DNA of 64,000 bases from Tardiphaga robiniae (GCF_001618955.1 NZ_LVYV01000010.1:47652-111651); one strand, 5' to 3'. Counted from the first letter of the stretch, positions 38,401 through 46,752 are shown. Program-made: numbers and translations. Notes: generated by a model not told the origin, from the letters alone.

Positions 38401-38659
38401 CGTAATCGAGGCATGCCGGTTGCGTATCCGTCCGATCCTGATGACATCCTTCGCCTTCATTCTCGGCGTGCTGCCACTTGTGATCTCGTCGGGCTCAGGC
38501 TCGGAGATGCGGCAGGCCGTTGGTGTCGCGGTATTCTTCGGCATGATCGGCGTCACGATCTTCGGCCTCGTTTTCACGCCGGTCTTCTACATCCTGATCC
38601 GGCGCCTGTTCCCCGGCTCCGTCGAGATCCACGCCAAGGAGCAAAGCGCGCATGGTTAA
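35492..38659 (+). CDS. RND multidrug efflux pump, HAE1 family (AcrB/MexB/BepE-like)
   Basis: 1055 aa, full length. The start INRPILAMVLSIVLIIVGAL is the first membrane helix and VSEYPEVAPPTVVITTQYPG the first porter strand. The proton-relay Asp pair is in GIVVDDAIVVVENVERHL in TM4; LVLAAQYGSW and GLAAKNAILIVEFARD mark the second half. It exports hydrophobic or amphiphilic compounds from the inner membrane using proton motive force. No outer-membrane factor gene is in the window, so a TolC-like partner must be elsewhere. No local regulator. Confidence 0.96.
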   Translation: MNLGSLSINRPILAMVLSIVLIIVGALAYTTLPVSEYPEVAPPTVVITTQYPGASAQTVSETVATPIEQEINGVEDMLYLYSQATSNGQLNITVTFKLGTDLDKAQVLVQNRVAIAQPRLPEEVQRNGVVTRKNSPDLMMVVFMLSPDDTYDQLYISNYALRQVRDQLLRLDGVGDIQIFGARDYSMRLWLDPDKIANLGMTAGDVITAIRAQNIQIAGGQIAEPPISDRAFSPNLTFTGRLKDQSEFGNIVIKAGSDGRIVRLRDVARIELGALSYTTNSFLLKKPAVALAVSQRPGSNALATAKAISDTMVKLKADFPKGLEYNIGYNPTEFIAQSVSELIKTIYEAMVLVVVVVLVFLQGWRPAIIPIIAIPVSLVGTFAVMAALGFSINNLTLFGLVLAVGIVVDDAIVVVENVERHLAEGKTRRDAALLTMTEVGGALISIALVLCAVFVPTAFIGGISGQFFQQFAVTIAVATAISCFCSLTLSPALASMILEQHHEKKPPAQWNVVARGWNAFTSVFNRGFDRLSHAYGTAAGFVIHHLALMLVVYAALIGTAGWLLYATPQGFIPAQDRGYVIVVVQLPGAASLSRTTEIVREIERISLEVPGVVRVPSFAGFNGATRTQASNAAALFPVFADAEERAKEGHTAAKITAELRKRLAAIEGALVIVVPPPAVSGIGTGGGFAMRILDGQGRGPDLLEKATEELVNAARRAPGLTAVFSPFSANTPQVFVDIDRQKAQMLNVPIQNVNDAIQTYFGSAYVNDFNILGRTYHVTAQADLPFRKERSDLARLQTRNADGNMVLLGSVVNFKDMAGPDRVPRYNLYPASELQGDTLPGVSSTTALNIMKKLADETLPSGFTFEWTDLSYQQVSGGNAGLYVFPICVLFVYLVLAAQYGSWSLPFAVILIVPMCLFAATIGVRIMGQDINILTQIGFVVLVGLAAKNAILIVEFARDIEQEGRDQLEAVIEACRLRIRPILMTSFAFILGVLPLVISSGSGSEMRQAVGVAVFFGMIGVTIFGLVFTPVFYILIRRLFPGSVEIHAKEQSAHG

Positions 38660-38667
38660 AGCGCCGC

Positions 38668-38699
38668 AGGACGGGTTTCGCAAAAGCTCAACCCATCCT
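38668..38699. repeat. REP-like inverted repeat, second copy of the GGATGGGTT family
   Basis: AGGACGGGTT (38668-38677) pairs with AACCCATCCT (38690-38699), one mismatch; TTTCGC follows the left arm as in the copy at 8416-8461. It lies between the RND pump and the cyclase gene. Confidence 0.55.
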
Positions 38700-38710
38700 A
38701 CAAGTGTCCC

Positions 38711-39973
38711 ATGGAAACTGCCGCACGTATTGAACTGATGAGCTGGCTGGTCGGCGAGGGTCTGACCGGCCTTCCGGAAAACGACCTGATTCGTGGCTTC
38801 TGCGAGCGCTGCTGTGCCGGCGGCATCGATGTATCCCGTGGCCTCGTCTTCATTGACACGCTGCATCCGATCTTCGAGGGCCGTGGCTTCCGCTGGAACG
38901 ATACGGCCAGCAACGAGAGCGACGTGTTCGAATACGGCTCGACCGAGATCGGCGAGGCCGCCGCGAACTGGCGACGATCGGTTTTCTTCCACATGCTGGA
39001 AGAGGGGCACGACGAATTGCGGCTCGATCTGCACGCGCCCGGGATCGCCGACCGCTTCTCGATGGTCAGCAGCTTGCAGGAAGGCGGTCACCGCCACGGC
39101 GCCGTGTTCCTACACAAGTTCGGCGAGAGCGGTTCGATGGGGCAGATGGACTGCCTCTATTCGTATTGGGCCACGCGCCATGAAGACGGGTTCGACGAGC
39201 GCCAGATGTCGGCGCTGCGCGAACTGGTGCCGATGCTCGGTCTCGCCATCAAGTCGGCGGCGCAGATGGAGATTGCGCGCACGCTCGGCCGCGTCTATCT
39301 CGGCCGCGATGCCGCCGAACAGGTTCTGCGCGGCAAGATCGCGCGAGGCGTCACTGAGCGTATCAATGCGGTGTTGTGGTTTTCCGACCTGCGCAATTCC
39401 ACGGGGATCAGCGAGGCGATCGGACCGGACGAGATCATCCCGTTCCTTAATGACTATGCCGAAGCCTCGATCGCTGCGATCCATGATGTCGGCGGCGACG
39501 TGCTCAAACTTATCGGCGACGGCATTCTGGCGATGTTCACCGGTGACGACATGGTGAAGGCGAAGCGTAACGCCTTGCGCGCTGAACATCAGTTCCGCAA
39601 GAATATCGCCAAGCTGAATGTGAAACGATTGGCAGCGAACCGGCCGGTAACGACTGCCTATGTCGGTCTGCATGAGGGCGAAGTATTCTACGGCAATATC
39701 GGCAGCGACGAGCGGCTCGATTTCACCGTGGTCGGTCCCTCGGTCAACGAGGTGAGCCGCATCGCTTCCATGTGTTCGTCGGTCGATCGGCCGCTGTTGA
39801 CCTCGTCCGCGTTTCAGGCCGGGCTCGACGCGGCCGGCCGCAAGTATCTGGTGTCCACGGGCCGCTACGCCTTGCGCGGCATCGGCCGCGCGCAGGATCT
39901 CTACACGCTGGATCCCGAGATCGACAGCGACGAGGTCGTACGTGGTGGTTACGAGCGCTATCTGGCCCGTTAG
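38711..39973 (+). CDS. Class III adenylate/guanylate cyclase with an N-terminal sensor-like domain
   Basis: 420 aa. The cyclase homology domain spans about residues 215-400: VLWFSDLRNSTGISEAIGP carries the first metal-binding Asp, and GDVLKLIGDGILAMFTGDD the second. ERLDFTVVGPSVNEVSRI and GIGRAQDLYTLDPE complete it. The N-terminal ~200 residues (start METAARIELMSWLVGEGLTG) have no recognised domain name but are common in rhizobial cyclases. No membrane segments, so it is likely a soluble cAMP producer. It shares stop-codon bases with the converging MFS gene (TTAG, 39970-39973). The ribosome binding site is weak. Confidence 0.92.
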   Translation: METAARIELMSWLVGEGLTGLPENDLIRGFCERCCAGGIDVSRGLVFIDTLHPIFEGRGFRWNDTASNESDVFEYGSTEIGEAAANWRRSVFFHMLEEGHDELRLDLHAPGIADRFSMVSSLQEGGHRHGAVFLHKFGESGSMGQMDCLYSYWATRHEDGFDERQMSALRELVPMLGLAIKSAAQMEIARTLGRVYLGRDAAEQVLRGKIARGVTERINAVLWFSDLRNSTGISEAIGPDEIIPFLNDYAEASIAAIHDVGGDVLKLIGDGILAMFTGDDMVKAKRNALRAEHQFRKNIAKLNVKRLAANRPVTTAYVGLHEGEVFYGNIGSDERLDFTVVGPSVNEVSRIASMCSSVDRPLLTSSAFQAGLDAAGRKYLVSTGRYALRGIGRAQDLYTLDPEIDSDEVVRGGYERYLAR

Positions 39974-41196
39974 CTGACCGCAGTGGTTTGCTGGCGCATC
40001 GCGTAGAGCACGATAGCGATCAGGCAGGCTGCACCGAGAACGATGCCGAGCGCCAATGCGGCCTGCGGCACGATCGTGGCCGACAGGGATACGCCGATCG
40101 CGGCCCCCATCATCTGCCAGAAGCCGAGCAGTGCCGAGGCGGCGCCGGCATGGGTGCCGAACGGCGACAGCGCCTGCGCCGTGCCGAGCGGATTGACTAC
40201 GCCCATGCCCAGCAGGAACACGCAGGTTGCGGCGATGAAGGTGACGACATTGCCGTGGAAGTAGGCGGTTGCGAGCACCGCAATGCTGCCGATGAACGCG
40301 ATCAGCAATCCATAGCGAATGGCACGATCCAGCCCGAAGCGGGGAGCGAGGCGGGCGGCCAGCATGCCGGAGCCGAACACGACCAGCACGGTGCCCGCAA
40401 AGAACAGCCCGAGCGCAATCGGTGTGAAGCCGTAGCCCTCAATGAGAACGCGAGGTGCTGCGGAGAAGATCGAGAACAGTCCGCCCATGATCAGACCCAC
40501 TGTGCCGGCTGGGATCAGGAAGTGGCGGTTCACCGAAAGTTTGAGATAGGTCGCGCTGACGGCGAGCGGATTGAGCGGGATACGCGTCGTGTTGTGGGTT
40601 TCGCCGAGCACCAGGATATAGCTGAGAGCCGACAACACAGCGAAGGCACCGACGAAAATAAACTCTGAACGCCATCCGAAAAAATAATCGAGCCCGCCGC
40701 CGAGCAGCGGCGAGAAGCCAGGGGCTGCAGCCTGCGCGATCATCACCAAGGTGAGTGCGCGTGCCAGTGCTGCCCCGCTGAACAGGTCGCGGGCGATCGC
40801 GCGTGAGAGAACCGAGGTCGAACAGGCACCAGCGGCCTGGATCGCGCGGCCGACCAGAAGCGAAGGAAGATCAGTCGAGACGCCACACCAGATGCTGCCG
40901 ATGATGAAGACAGCGAAACCGGCCAGCACCGGCATGCGACGTCCGTAACGGTCGGAGATCGGCCCAACCAGCAATTGCCCAAGCGCGAAGACCAGCAAAA
41001 ACACAGTGATCGATGCGGTGACCGCGGGCGTCGTCACCTTCAACGCCGCCGCCATCTGTGGCAGCGATGGCAGCAGGATGTTGGTAGCGAGGGTGCCCAT
41101 TGAGGCCAGCCCCGCGAGGACAGCGATCTGCAACGCGGTTGAGGAGGTTTCCTGCTGCGATGCGTCTGCCATGGCATGGATGGTTCCGTCGGTCAT
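39970..41196 (-). CDS. Bcr/CflA-type multidrug efflux MFS transporter
   Basis: 408 aa, 12 predicted membrane helices. ATNILLPSLPQMAAALKVTT (TM1 region) and QLLVGPISDRYGRRMPVLAG (motif A between TM2 and TM3) are typical of the Bcr/CflA DHA1 group, with RAIARDLFSGAALARAL in the TM4-5 loop. It exports drugs such as bicyclomycin or chloramphenicol in homologues; the natural substrate here is unknown. ATG 41196 follows GAGGAGTATCCGC. It converges with the cyclase gene, overlapping by four bases. Confidence 0.92.
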   Translation of the reverse strand: MTDGTIHAMADASQQETSSTALQIAVLAGLASMGTLATNILLPSLPQMAAALKVTTPAVTASITVFLLVFALGQLLVGPISDRYGRRMPVLAGFAVFIIGSIWCGVSTDLPSLLVGRAIQAAGACSTSVLSRAIARDLFSGAALARALTLVMIAQAAAPGFSPLLGGGLDYFFGWRSEFIFVGAFAVLSALSYILVLGETHNTTRIPLNPLAVSATYLKLSVNRHFLIPAGTVGLIMGGLFSIFSAAPRVLIEGYGFTPIALGLFFAGTVLVVFGSGMLAARLAPRFGLDRAIRYGLLIAFIGSIAVLATAYFHGNVVTFIAATCVFLLGMGVVNPLGTAQALSPFGTHAGAASALLGFWQMMGAAIGVSLSATIVPQAALALGIVLGAACLIAIVLYAMRQQTTAVS

Positions 41197-41293
41197 GCGG
41201 ATACTCCTCGCGAATTAATAGATGACGTACATCATATAATTCGGGTTGGGAAGTGCGCGAGAGGGCCAGACAGGTATTTGAGTGGGGATCGGT

Positions 41294-41324
41294 GGTGGCT
41301 GTCTTGGGAGGATAGACAGCCGCC
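41294..41324 (-). other. Stem-loop after the TRAP large-permease gene
   Basis: GGTGGCTGTCT pairs with AGACAGCCGCC (one G-U type pair), 9-nt loop. It lies just past the stop of the minus-strand DctM gene. There is no T-run on that strand, so it may protect the mRNA end or act with Rho rather than as an intrinsic terminator. Confidence 0.45.
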
Positions 41325-41336
41325 GATCAGAGCGGG

Positions 41337-43193
41337 CTAATTCCCGTACAGATAATTCGGCAGCCACAGCGTCAGGCCGGGCCAGATATACATCAGCACC
41401 ATGCAGATGATGACGATGAGCATATAGGGCATCATGCCGGAGAAGATCTGGTTCAGCGTCACATGCGATGGCGCGACGCCTTTCAGATAGAAGGCGGACA
41501 TCGCGACCGGCGGCGACAGGAAGGCGGCCTGCAGGTTGACGAAGACGAGCACGCCCCAGAGGATCGGGTCGATGCCGAAATGCTTCAGCATCGGCAGGAA
41601 GATCGGCACGAAGATCACGATGATCTCGGTCCATTCCAGCGGCCAGCCGAGGATGAAGATGATCGCCTGCGACAGGATCATGAACTGCACCGGCGTCAGG
41701 TTCAGCGACAGCACCCAGCTCTCGAGCAGCGCCTGTCCGCCGAGAATGGCGAACACTGCGGAAAAGAGCGCCGAGCCGACGAACAGCCAGCACACCATGG
41801 AGGTGGTCTTGGCGGTCAGGAACACGGCTTCCTTGGTGCGCTTCCAGTCCAGCGTCCGCGCCTGGAAGGCGAGCAGGAACGCGCCGGCGGCACCGACGGC
41901 GGCGGACTCCGTTGCCGTCGTGATGCCGAGCAGGATCACGGCCAGCACGATGGCAGTCAGGATGCCGAGCGGCATCACGGACGATGTCAGCAGCCGTAGC
42001 ACCTCGAACTGCTCGGCGCCCATGGTCCAGTAGTAATAGAACAGCATCAGGGCGATGATGGCCGCCGTGAAGGCGAAGTAGGTGTAGAATTCCGGCGGCG
42101 GCCCGGCATCGACCGGCGCATTTGCGGGGCTGTTCTGCAGGTCGGCATTGCCCATTTGCTGCAGCACTTCCGGTTCGCTCTCTTTTGCCGAGCCGGACTG
42201 GGCGGCGCCCAGCTCCTCCAGTTTTTCTTCTTCAGGTGCGACCGTGCCGCCGGACTGAACCCGCTCGGTGATCGTGGCGGGCGCGCGGGCGTCGGGCTGC
42301 GGATGGATGACGACATACCACCACGCGGCCCAGAGCGTGGTCAGCGCCAGAACCAGCGGCACCAAAGCAAAGCCGAGATTCTTCAGGATCGTCGTATAGG
42401 TGACCCGCGCGCCGTCCATGGTCAGGGCCATCGCGCGCGCCGGCGCCACGGCTGCCGTCAGCAGTGCCGGCAGCATTTTGTGCGAATAGGCCTGCTGCAG
42501 ATCGGCAATCCACGGCCGAACGGGCACGCGCGTTTCGCTCTCGGGCAGCTTCGGCGCGATCTTCGGGTTAATGAGCGCCCAGCCGATGATGTAGACGAGA
42601 TAGAGGAAAGCCAGAAAGAATCCAGGGAACATCGCCGCGGCATAAAGCTTGACGACGGATTGGCCGGCCACGGCGGCATAGACAATGATCATCACTGAAG
42701 GCGGGATCAGGATGCCCAGCGTGCCGCCGGCCGTGATGACGCCCGATGCCAGCTTGACGTCGTAGCCGGCCTTCAGCATCGGATTGAAGGCGATGACGCC
42801 CATCAGTACGACGACGGCGCCGACCAGACCGGATGCGATGCCCCAGAAAGTGCAGACGATCAGCGTCGCCACCGCCAGTGACGCTGGGACGCGGCGGAAG
42901 GCGAGCTGGATCGAATAGAACATCTTATCGACCAGGGCGCCGCGTTCCATCACATAGCCCATTAGCACGAAGAGCGGGATGGAGATCAGGACGTCGTTGG
43001 TCATGGCGCCATAGGTGCGCTGGACCATTAGATCGAAGATGTGGTTGTCGGCCCAGGATTCGCCTGCGCGGTAATAGGCGAAGAAGCCGAAGAACATGCC
43101 GAGACCCATCAGCGTGAAGGCCGTGGGGAAGCCTAGCATGATTACGACGACGATGAGGCCGAGCATCAGGAGGCCGAGTGCGGGATCGCTCAT
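41337..43193 (-). CDS. TRAP transporter large permease (DctM family) with a central insertion
   Basis: 618 aa, about 190 more than a usual DctM (~430). The N-terminal half is standard (GLLMLGLIVVVIMLGFPTAF; ISIPLFVLMGYVMERGALVD; GTLGILIPPSVMIIVYA) and so is the C-terminal half (ATESAAVGAAGAFLLAF; PPVAMSAFYLKGVAPSHVT). Between them, about residues 225-400, lie two or three extra hydrophobic segments and a Glu/Gln-rich hydrophilic loop (TVAPEEEKLEELGAAQ). The protein is the ion-coupled transport subunit. Long forms of this kind are found in TRAP systems of Bradyrhizobium relatives. Overlaps the DctQ gene by ATGA. Confidence 0.93.
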   Translation of the reverse strand: MSDPALGLLMLGLIVVVIMLGFPTAFTLMGLGMFFGFFAYYRAGESWADNHIFDLMVQRTYGAMTNDVLISIPLFVLMGYVMERGALVDKMFYSIQLAFRRVPASLAVATLIVCTFWGIASGLVGAVVVLMGVIAFNPMLKAGYDVKLASGVITAGGTLGILIPPSVMIIVYAAVAGQSVVKLYAAAMFPGFFLAFLYLVYIIGWALINPKIAPKLPESETRVPVRPWIADLQQAYSHKMLPALLTAAVAPARAMALTMDGARVTYTTILKNLGFALVPLVLALTTLWAAWWYVVIHPQPDARAPATITERVQSGGTVAPEEEKLEELGAAQSGSAKESEPEVLQQMGNADLQNSPANAPVDAGPPPEFYTYFAFTAAIIALMLFYYYWTMGAEQFEVLRLLTSSVMPLGILTAIVLAVILLGITTATESAAVGAAGAFLLAFQARTLDWKRTKEAVFLTAKTTSMVCWLFVGSALFSAVFAILGGQALLESWVLSLNLTPVQFMILSQAIIFILGWPLEWTEIIVIFVPIFLPMLKHFGIDPILWGVLVFVNLQAAFLSPPVAMSAFYLKGVAPSHVTLNQIFSGMMPYMLIVIICMVLMYIWPGLTLWLPNYLYGN

Positions 43194-43858
43194 TTCTGCG
43201 TCTCCCCACCCATGCCGCGCTGGCGTGCACTTTCCTCGATCTCCTGCGCCTGCGCGATGGCATTCCTGCGCACGTCGTCATCGACGTGTTCGCTATGCGC
43301 GAGCTGCTCCTCGACGACATCGATCTCGGACACGTCCTTGAGACGGCTGGGCCAGACGCCGGTCTTCAGGCAAATCGCTGCGCGGGTGATTTCGGCGATG
43401 CCTTGCAGCAGCAGCAATGCGCCGGCCAGCGGGATCATTGCCTTGAAATGATAGACGGGTGGTCCGTCCGCCGTGACGTTGGAATGCTCGCGGATACGCC
43501 AGCTGTCGCCCGCATAGTCCCAGCCCGCATAGACCAGCGCGGCGATGCCGGGCAGGAAGAACACGATGTAGAGAACGAGATCGAGCGAGGCCTGCGTGCG
43601 CGGGCGCATCGAGCTGTACAGAAAGTCGCCACGGACATGGCCGTTCTGCGCCAGCGTATAGGCGCCGCACAGCATGAATAGCGTGCCATAGAGCATGTTC
43701 GACGCGTCGAAGATCCATGCCGTCGGCATGTTCAGCATATAGCGCTTGAACACTTCGGCGCAGACGAGGCCCATCAATCCCAAAATGAGCCAGGCCGCGG
43801 CCTTACCGGCGAATGTGCTGATACCGTCGATGGAGTGCAGGAAACGCTCGGCAGTCAT
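43190..43858 (-). CDS. TRAP transporter small permease (DctQ family)
   Basis: 222 aa with four membrane segments (AAAWLILGLMGLVCAEVFKR; NMLYGTLFMLCGAYTLAQNG; LVLYIVFFLPGIAALVYAGW; AMIPLAGALLLLQGIAEITR). HVRGDF after the second segment is the DctQ signature. A hydrophilic C-terminal tail of ~50 residues follows. It pairs with DctM in the inner membrane. Its stop overlaps the DctM start. Confidence 0.93.
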   Translation of the reverse strand: MTAERFLHSIDGISTFAGKAAAWLILGLMGLVCAEVFKRYMLNMPTAWIFDASNMLYGTLFMLCGAYTLAQNGHVRGDFLYSSMRPRTQASLDLVLYIVFFLPGIAALVYAGWDYAGDSWRIREHSNVTADGPPVYHFKAMIPLAGALLLLQGIAEITRAAICLKTGVWPSRLKDVSEIDVVEEQLAHSEHVDDDVRRNAIAQAQEIEESARQRGMGGETQK

Positions 43859-43936
43859 GTCATTCAGGCCACTGATGTAGGAAACGTCGATGTAGATTTC
43901 GTCCGGCGCAGATGGATTGCAAGCGGCAACAGCAAA

Positions 43937-43967
43937 GCATCATCCGGGAGAGGGTCCCGGATGATGC
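43937..43967 (-). terminator. Strong stem-loop between dctP and dctQM
   Basis: Perfect 13-bp stem GCATCATCCGGGA/TCCCGGATGATGC with a 5-nt loop, in the 131-bp gap between the binding-protein gene and the permease genes. On the minus strand it is followed by TTTGCTGTT, a poor T-run. It may partly terminate transcription or protect the dctP mRNA so that binding protein exceeds permease. Confidence 0.6.
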
Positions 43968-43989
43968 GAGATACGTGTGCCTGATGGCG

Positions 43990-45123
43990 TCAGGTCTTCT
44001 TCTTCGCGTTCGGGCCGAAGTAATGGTTATAGGCCATGCGGCGATTCACGACCGTGTCCTGCTCCCACTGCGTGGCGCGCTTGGCGAAGGTCTGCTGGGA
44101 TTCCGATATCTCCTTGAACAGCGGGTTCTCCGCCGACTTCTTGGCGACCACCTCGTCATAGACCTCGAGCTGCTTCTGCAGGATCGAGTCCGGCGTCTTG
44201 TAGAACTTCACCTTGTCCTTGCTCTGCAGCTCCGCATAGTCCTGTGAATAGCGGTCAATGGCCTTCCACGACATGTCCTGGCCGGCGGCATCCGCCGCGC
44301 CCGCGATGATCGCCCTCATCTTCTCGGGCAGCGCGTCGTATTTTGTTTTGTTGAACAGGATCTCGAACTGCTCCGCGTTCTGGTGATAGCTCTGCAGCAT
44401 GCAGGTCTTGGAGACATCGGCGAAGCCGAGCAGGCGGTCCGACGAGGCATTATTGAACTCGGCCGCGTCGAGCAGGCCGCGATCCATCGCCGAGACGATT
44501 TCTCCGCCTGGCAATGCGTTCACTGCAGCACCAAGGCCGGTAAACACGTCGATGGAAATGCCGACGGTGCGGAATTTCACGCCCTTGAGATCGTCGACCT
44601 TGGTCACCGGCTTCTTGAACCAGCCAAGCGGCTGCGTCGGCATCGGTCCGTAGGGCAGGGATACCACATTGGCGCCGATCGACGCATAGAGCTTGGCCAG
44701 CAGCTCCTTGCCGCCACCATATTTGTGCCAGGCCAGCAGCATGTTGGCGTCCATCGCGTAAGCGGGACCCGAGCCCCACAGCGCCAGCGCGGTCTGCTTG
44801 CCATAGTGATAGACCATCACGCCGTGGCCGCCGTCGAGCGTGCCCTTGGACACCGCGTCGAGCAGGCCGAAGGCCGGCACCACGGCGCCTGCCGGCAGCA
44901 CCTCGATCTTCAGGTCGCCGCCGGTCATGTCGTTGACCTTCTTGGCGTAGTCGAGCGCGTATTCGTGGAAGATGTCCTTGGCCGGCCATGTGCTCTGCCA
45001 GCGCATGCTGATCGGCCCCTGTGCCTGGGCGATCACCGGTGCTGCTATGCTTGCGGCAGCGCCGGCTGTGGCGACTTTCAGAAAGCGGCGCCTAGACGGA
45101 GTCCTGTCCTTGGATGCAGTCAT
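43990..45123 (-). CDS. TRAP transporter substrate-binding protein (DctP family), Tat-exported
   Basis: 377 aa from ATG 45123 (GGGGAGAACACA before it). Twin-Arg leader SRRRFLKVATAGAAASIAAP, cleavage near IAQAQGP. DctP pattern: SMRWQSTWPAKDIFHEYAL, LKGVKFRTVGISIDVFTGLG and the binding-site Arg in KFRTVG that holds a carboxylate. It probably binds a 2-oxo or other organic acid in the periplasm. Homologues with a Tat leader, GWFKKPVTKVDDLKG and PGGEIVSAMDRGLLDAAEF fit the 2-oxocarboxylate/mannitol-chloroaromatic subgroup. First gene of the TRAP set. Confidence 0.93.
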   Translation of the reverse strand: MTASKDRTPSRRRFLKVATAGAAASIAAPVIAQAQGPISMRWQSTWPAKDIFHEYALDYAKKVNDMTGGDLKIEVLPAGAVVPAFGLLDAVSKGTLDGGHGVMVYHYGKQTALALWGSGPAYAMDANMLLAWHKYGGGKELLAKLYASIGANVVSLPYGPMPTQPLGWFKKPVTKVDDLKGVKFRTVGISIDVFTGLGAAVNALPGGEIVSAMDRGLLDAAEFNNASSDRLLGFADVSKTCMLQSYHQNAEQFEILFNKTKYDALPEKMRAIIAGAADAAGQDMSWKAIDRYSQDYAELQSKDKVKFYKTPDSILQKQLEVYDEVVAKKSAENPLFKEISESQQTFAKRATQWEQDTVVNRRMAYNHYFGPNAKKKT

Positions 45124-45321
45124 TGTGTTCTCCCCGAATGGTCGTCCTTTTGCGGACTGACCTTGTTGATTGGTGGCAAGACAAAGGCTTGCCTCGGGGT
45201 TTGGCAAGAATGTTCGCATCCCTGCGACGCTTGGACGCGGAACTACTCAACTATCAAAACGTGTTGCAGTGCAAGGAAGGCGCGGGTGTCTATGAGTCCC
45301 GTGGGTAAGCTACCCTACCGG

Positions 45322-46596
45322 TTAACTGGTCGTCAGTTGGGACGCTTGCGGCAATGTTGCAGCAGTATCGCCGACCATGTCCGGCTGCCGTTCGAGCGTC
45401 ACTGCGGGCGAAGTCAGGATCACCATGGCCTGCCAGGCGAAACCCGCGACGGCGAGGTAGAGGCACGCCTCCACGTGATAGAGCCCGCCGATAACGGCAG
45501 CGATGCCGGTTCCGATCGGACGGGCGCCATAGCTCAGGATGTTGATCGCGGAGACGCGTCCGAGCAGGCTCGGCGGCGTTACCGACTGCCGTAACGTCGC
45601 CGTGGAGATCACCCACAGGATCGGGCCGACGCCGAGCAGGAAGAAGCTCAGGCCCGCCAAAGCCGGCGAGGGGATCCATGTGGTCAGTGCCATCACGACG
45701 GAGGCAACGAAGCCGGTGATGGGGCCAAGCGCGATCACGGTGCCGAACGGCAACCGCTTCATCACACGTGTTGCCAGCAGTGCGCCGATCACCATGCCGA
45801 CGCCATACATCGCGAGCGTCACGCCGACGCCGGAGGCGGAGAGGCCGAGATGGCGAACCGCGTAAGGCACGAACACTGCCAGCACCATGAAGGACGCGGC
45901 GCTGAAGATGAACTGCGTGATGAAGACCGGCCGCAAATACCGATGATGTGCGACGAAGGACAGACCTTCGGCGATGTCCTGCACCGGATTGCGTCGCTGC
46001 ACTGTCGTGCGCGTGGGCTCATGGATGCCCGATAGCAAGGCGACAGCGATGATCGACAGCGCCGTGGCAAAGCCGAAGGCGGGTGCGGCGCCAGTGAAGC
46101 CGACGAGCGCGCCGCCGATAGCAGGACCGCTCGCAAAAGCCACGGTGCGCGCGAGTTCGATCCGCGCATTCGCCGCGCCGAGCAATTGCGGCACGACCAG
46201 CGATGGCACAAGCGACGGCGCGGCGACGCTGTAGACCACGGTGCCGCACACCGCGACGAAGCCGAGCAAAGCGAGCAGCGGCATCGTCAGCGCGCCGACC
46301 CAGATCAGCCCCAGCGTCAGCAACAACGCGATCGCGCGCAGCGCCTCAGCTCCGGCCATCAGCGTGCGGCGCGACATCCTGTCGGCGAGCAGGCCGGCGG
46401 GAATGGCGAACAGCACGAAGGGCAAGGTCAGCGCGGTCTGCAGCAATCCCGTCCGGCCTTCGCCGACGCCGAGCAACAGCACGGCGACGATCGGCGCCGC
46501 TGCCAGCGCGATCTGCTCGGCCGACTGCGCCGCGAGGTTCGACCAGGCGAGGCGGTTGAAGGTGTCTGGCAGTCGTTCAATGCAGGAGTGGGACAT
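45322..46596 (-). CDS. MFS transporter, enterobactin-exporter-like (MFS_3) family
   Basis: 424 aa from ATG 46596 (CAGGAATCGCC before it; a frame extension to 46641 is less likely). Twelve membrane segments. FNRLAWSNLAAQSAEQIALA and PAGLLADRMSRRTLMAGAEA (motif A) are typical of the EntS/MFS_3 group, with YLRPVFITQFIFSAASFMVL in the second half. Substrate unknown; siderophore or drug export in relatives. It is divergent from mntH, and the shared 155-bp gap holds a metal-regulator-like palindrome, so it might also respond to metal. Confidence 0.88.
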   Translation of the reverse strand: MSHSCIERLPDTFNRLAWSNLAAQSAEQIALAAAPIVAVLLLGVGEGRTGLLQTALTLPFVLFAIPAGLLADRMSRRTLMAGAEALRAIALLLTLGLIWVGALTMPLLALLGFVAVCGTVVYSVAAPSLVPSLVVPQLLGAANARIELARTVAFASGPAIGGALVGFTGAAPAFGFATALSIIAVALLSGIHEPTRTTVQRRNPVQDIAEGLSFVAHHRYLRPVFITQFIFSAASFMVLAVFVPYAVRHLGLSASGVGVTLAMYGVGMVIGALLATRVMKRLPFGTVIALGPITGFVASVVMALTTWIPSPALAGLSFFLLGVGPILWVISTATLRQSVTPPSLLGRVSAINILSYGARPIGTGIAAVIGGLYHVEACLYLAVAGFAWQAMVILTSPAVTLERQPDMVGDTAATLPQASQLTTS

Positions 46597-46704
46597 GGCG
46601 ATTCCTGTCTGTGACAGCCACCATGGGGGCCGGACGAGCACGCAGCCACCCGATTACCGAGAGTGCGCCGTGACAGGGCAGCGCTCACCAACCGACTAGA
46701 TGCA

Positions 46705-46723
46705 GTTGCAAATGAGTTGCAAC
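46705..46723. promoter_or_regulatory. Candidate Mur/Fur-type operator upstream of mntH
   Basis: GTTGCAA-ATGAG-TTGCAAC, 7-bp arms fully complementary around a 5-bp spacer. The TTGCAAA core resembles Mur boxes of alphaproteobacteria. It ends three bases before the AGGAGG of the mntH leader, so a bound repressor would block the promoter or transcript start. Confidence 0.55.
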
Positions 46724-46740
46724 AAGGAGGAGATTGCTCT

Positions 46741-46752
46741 ATGCAGCTCTGA
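46741..46752 (+). promoter_or_regulatory. Three-codon leader ORF (MQL) overlapping the mntH start
   Basis: AAGGAGGAG (46724-46732) is ideally spaced for ATG 46741, whose frame reads Met-Gln-Leu-stop; TGA 46750-46752 shares a base with the mntH ATG 46752 (TGATG). The mntH ATG itself is about 20 bases from the ribosome binding site, so termination-reinitiation would feed it. TTG 46734 in the mntH frame is too close to the Shine-Dalgarno to be a good alternative. Confidence 0.45.

Noticed and set aside
41215..41793. 192-codon frame overlapping the end of the TRAP permease gene
   Set aside because: Same strand, different phase from DctM; Arg/Ala/Asp-rich with no membrane segments.
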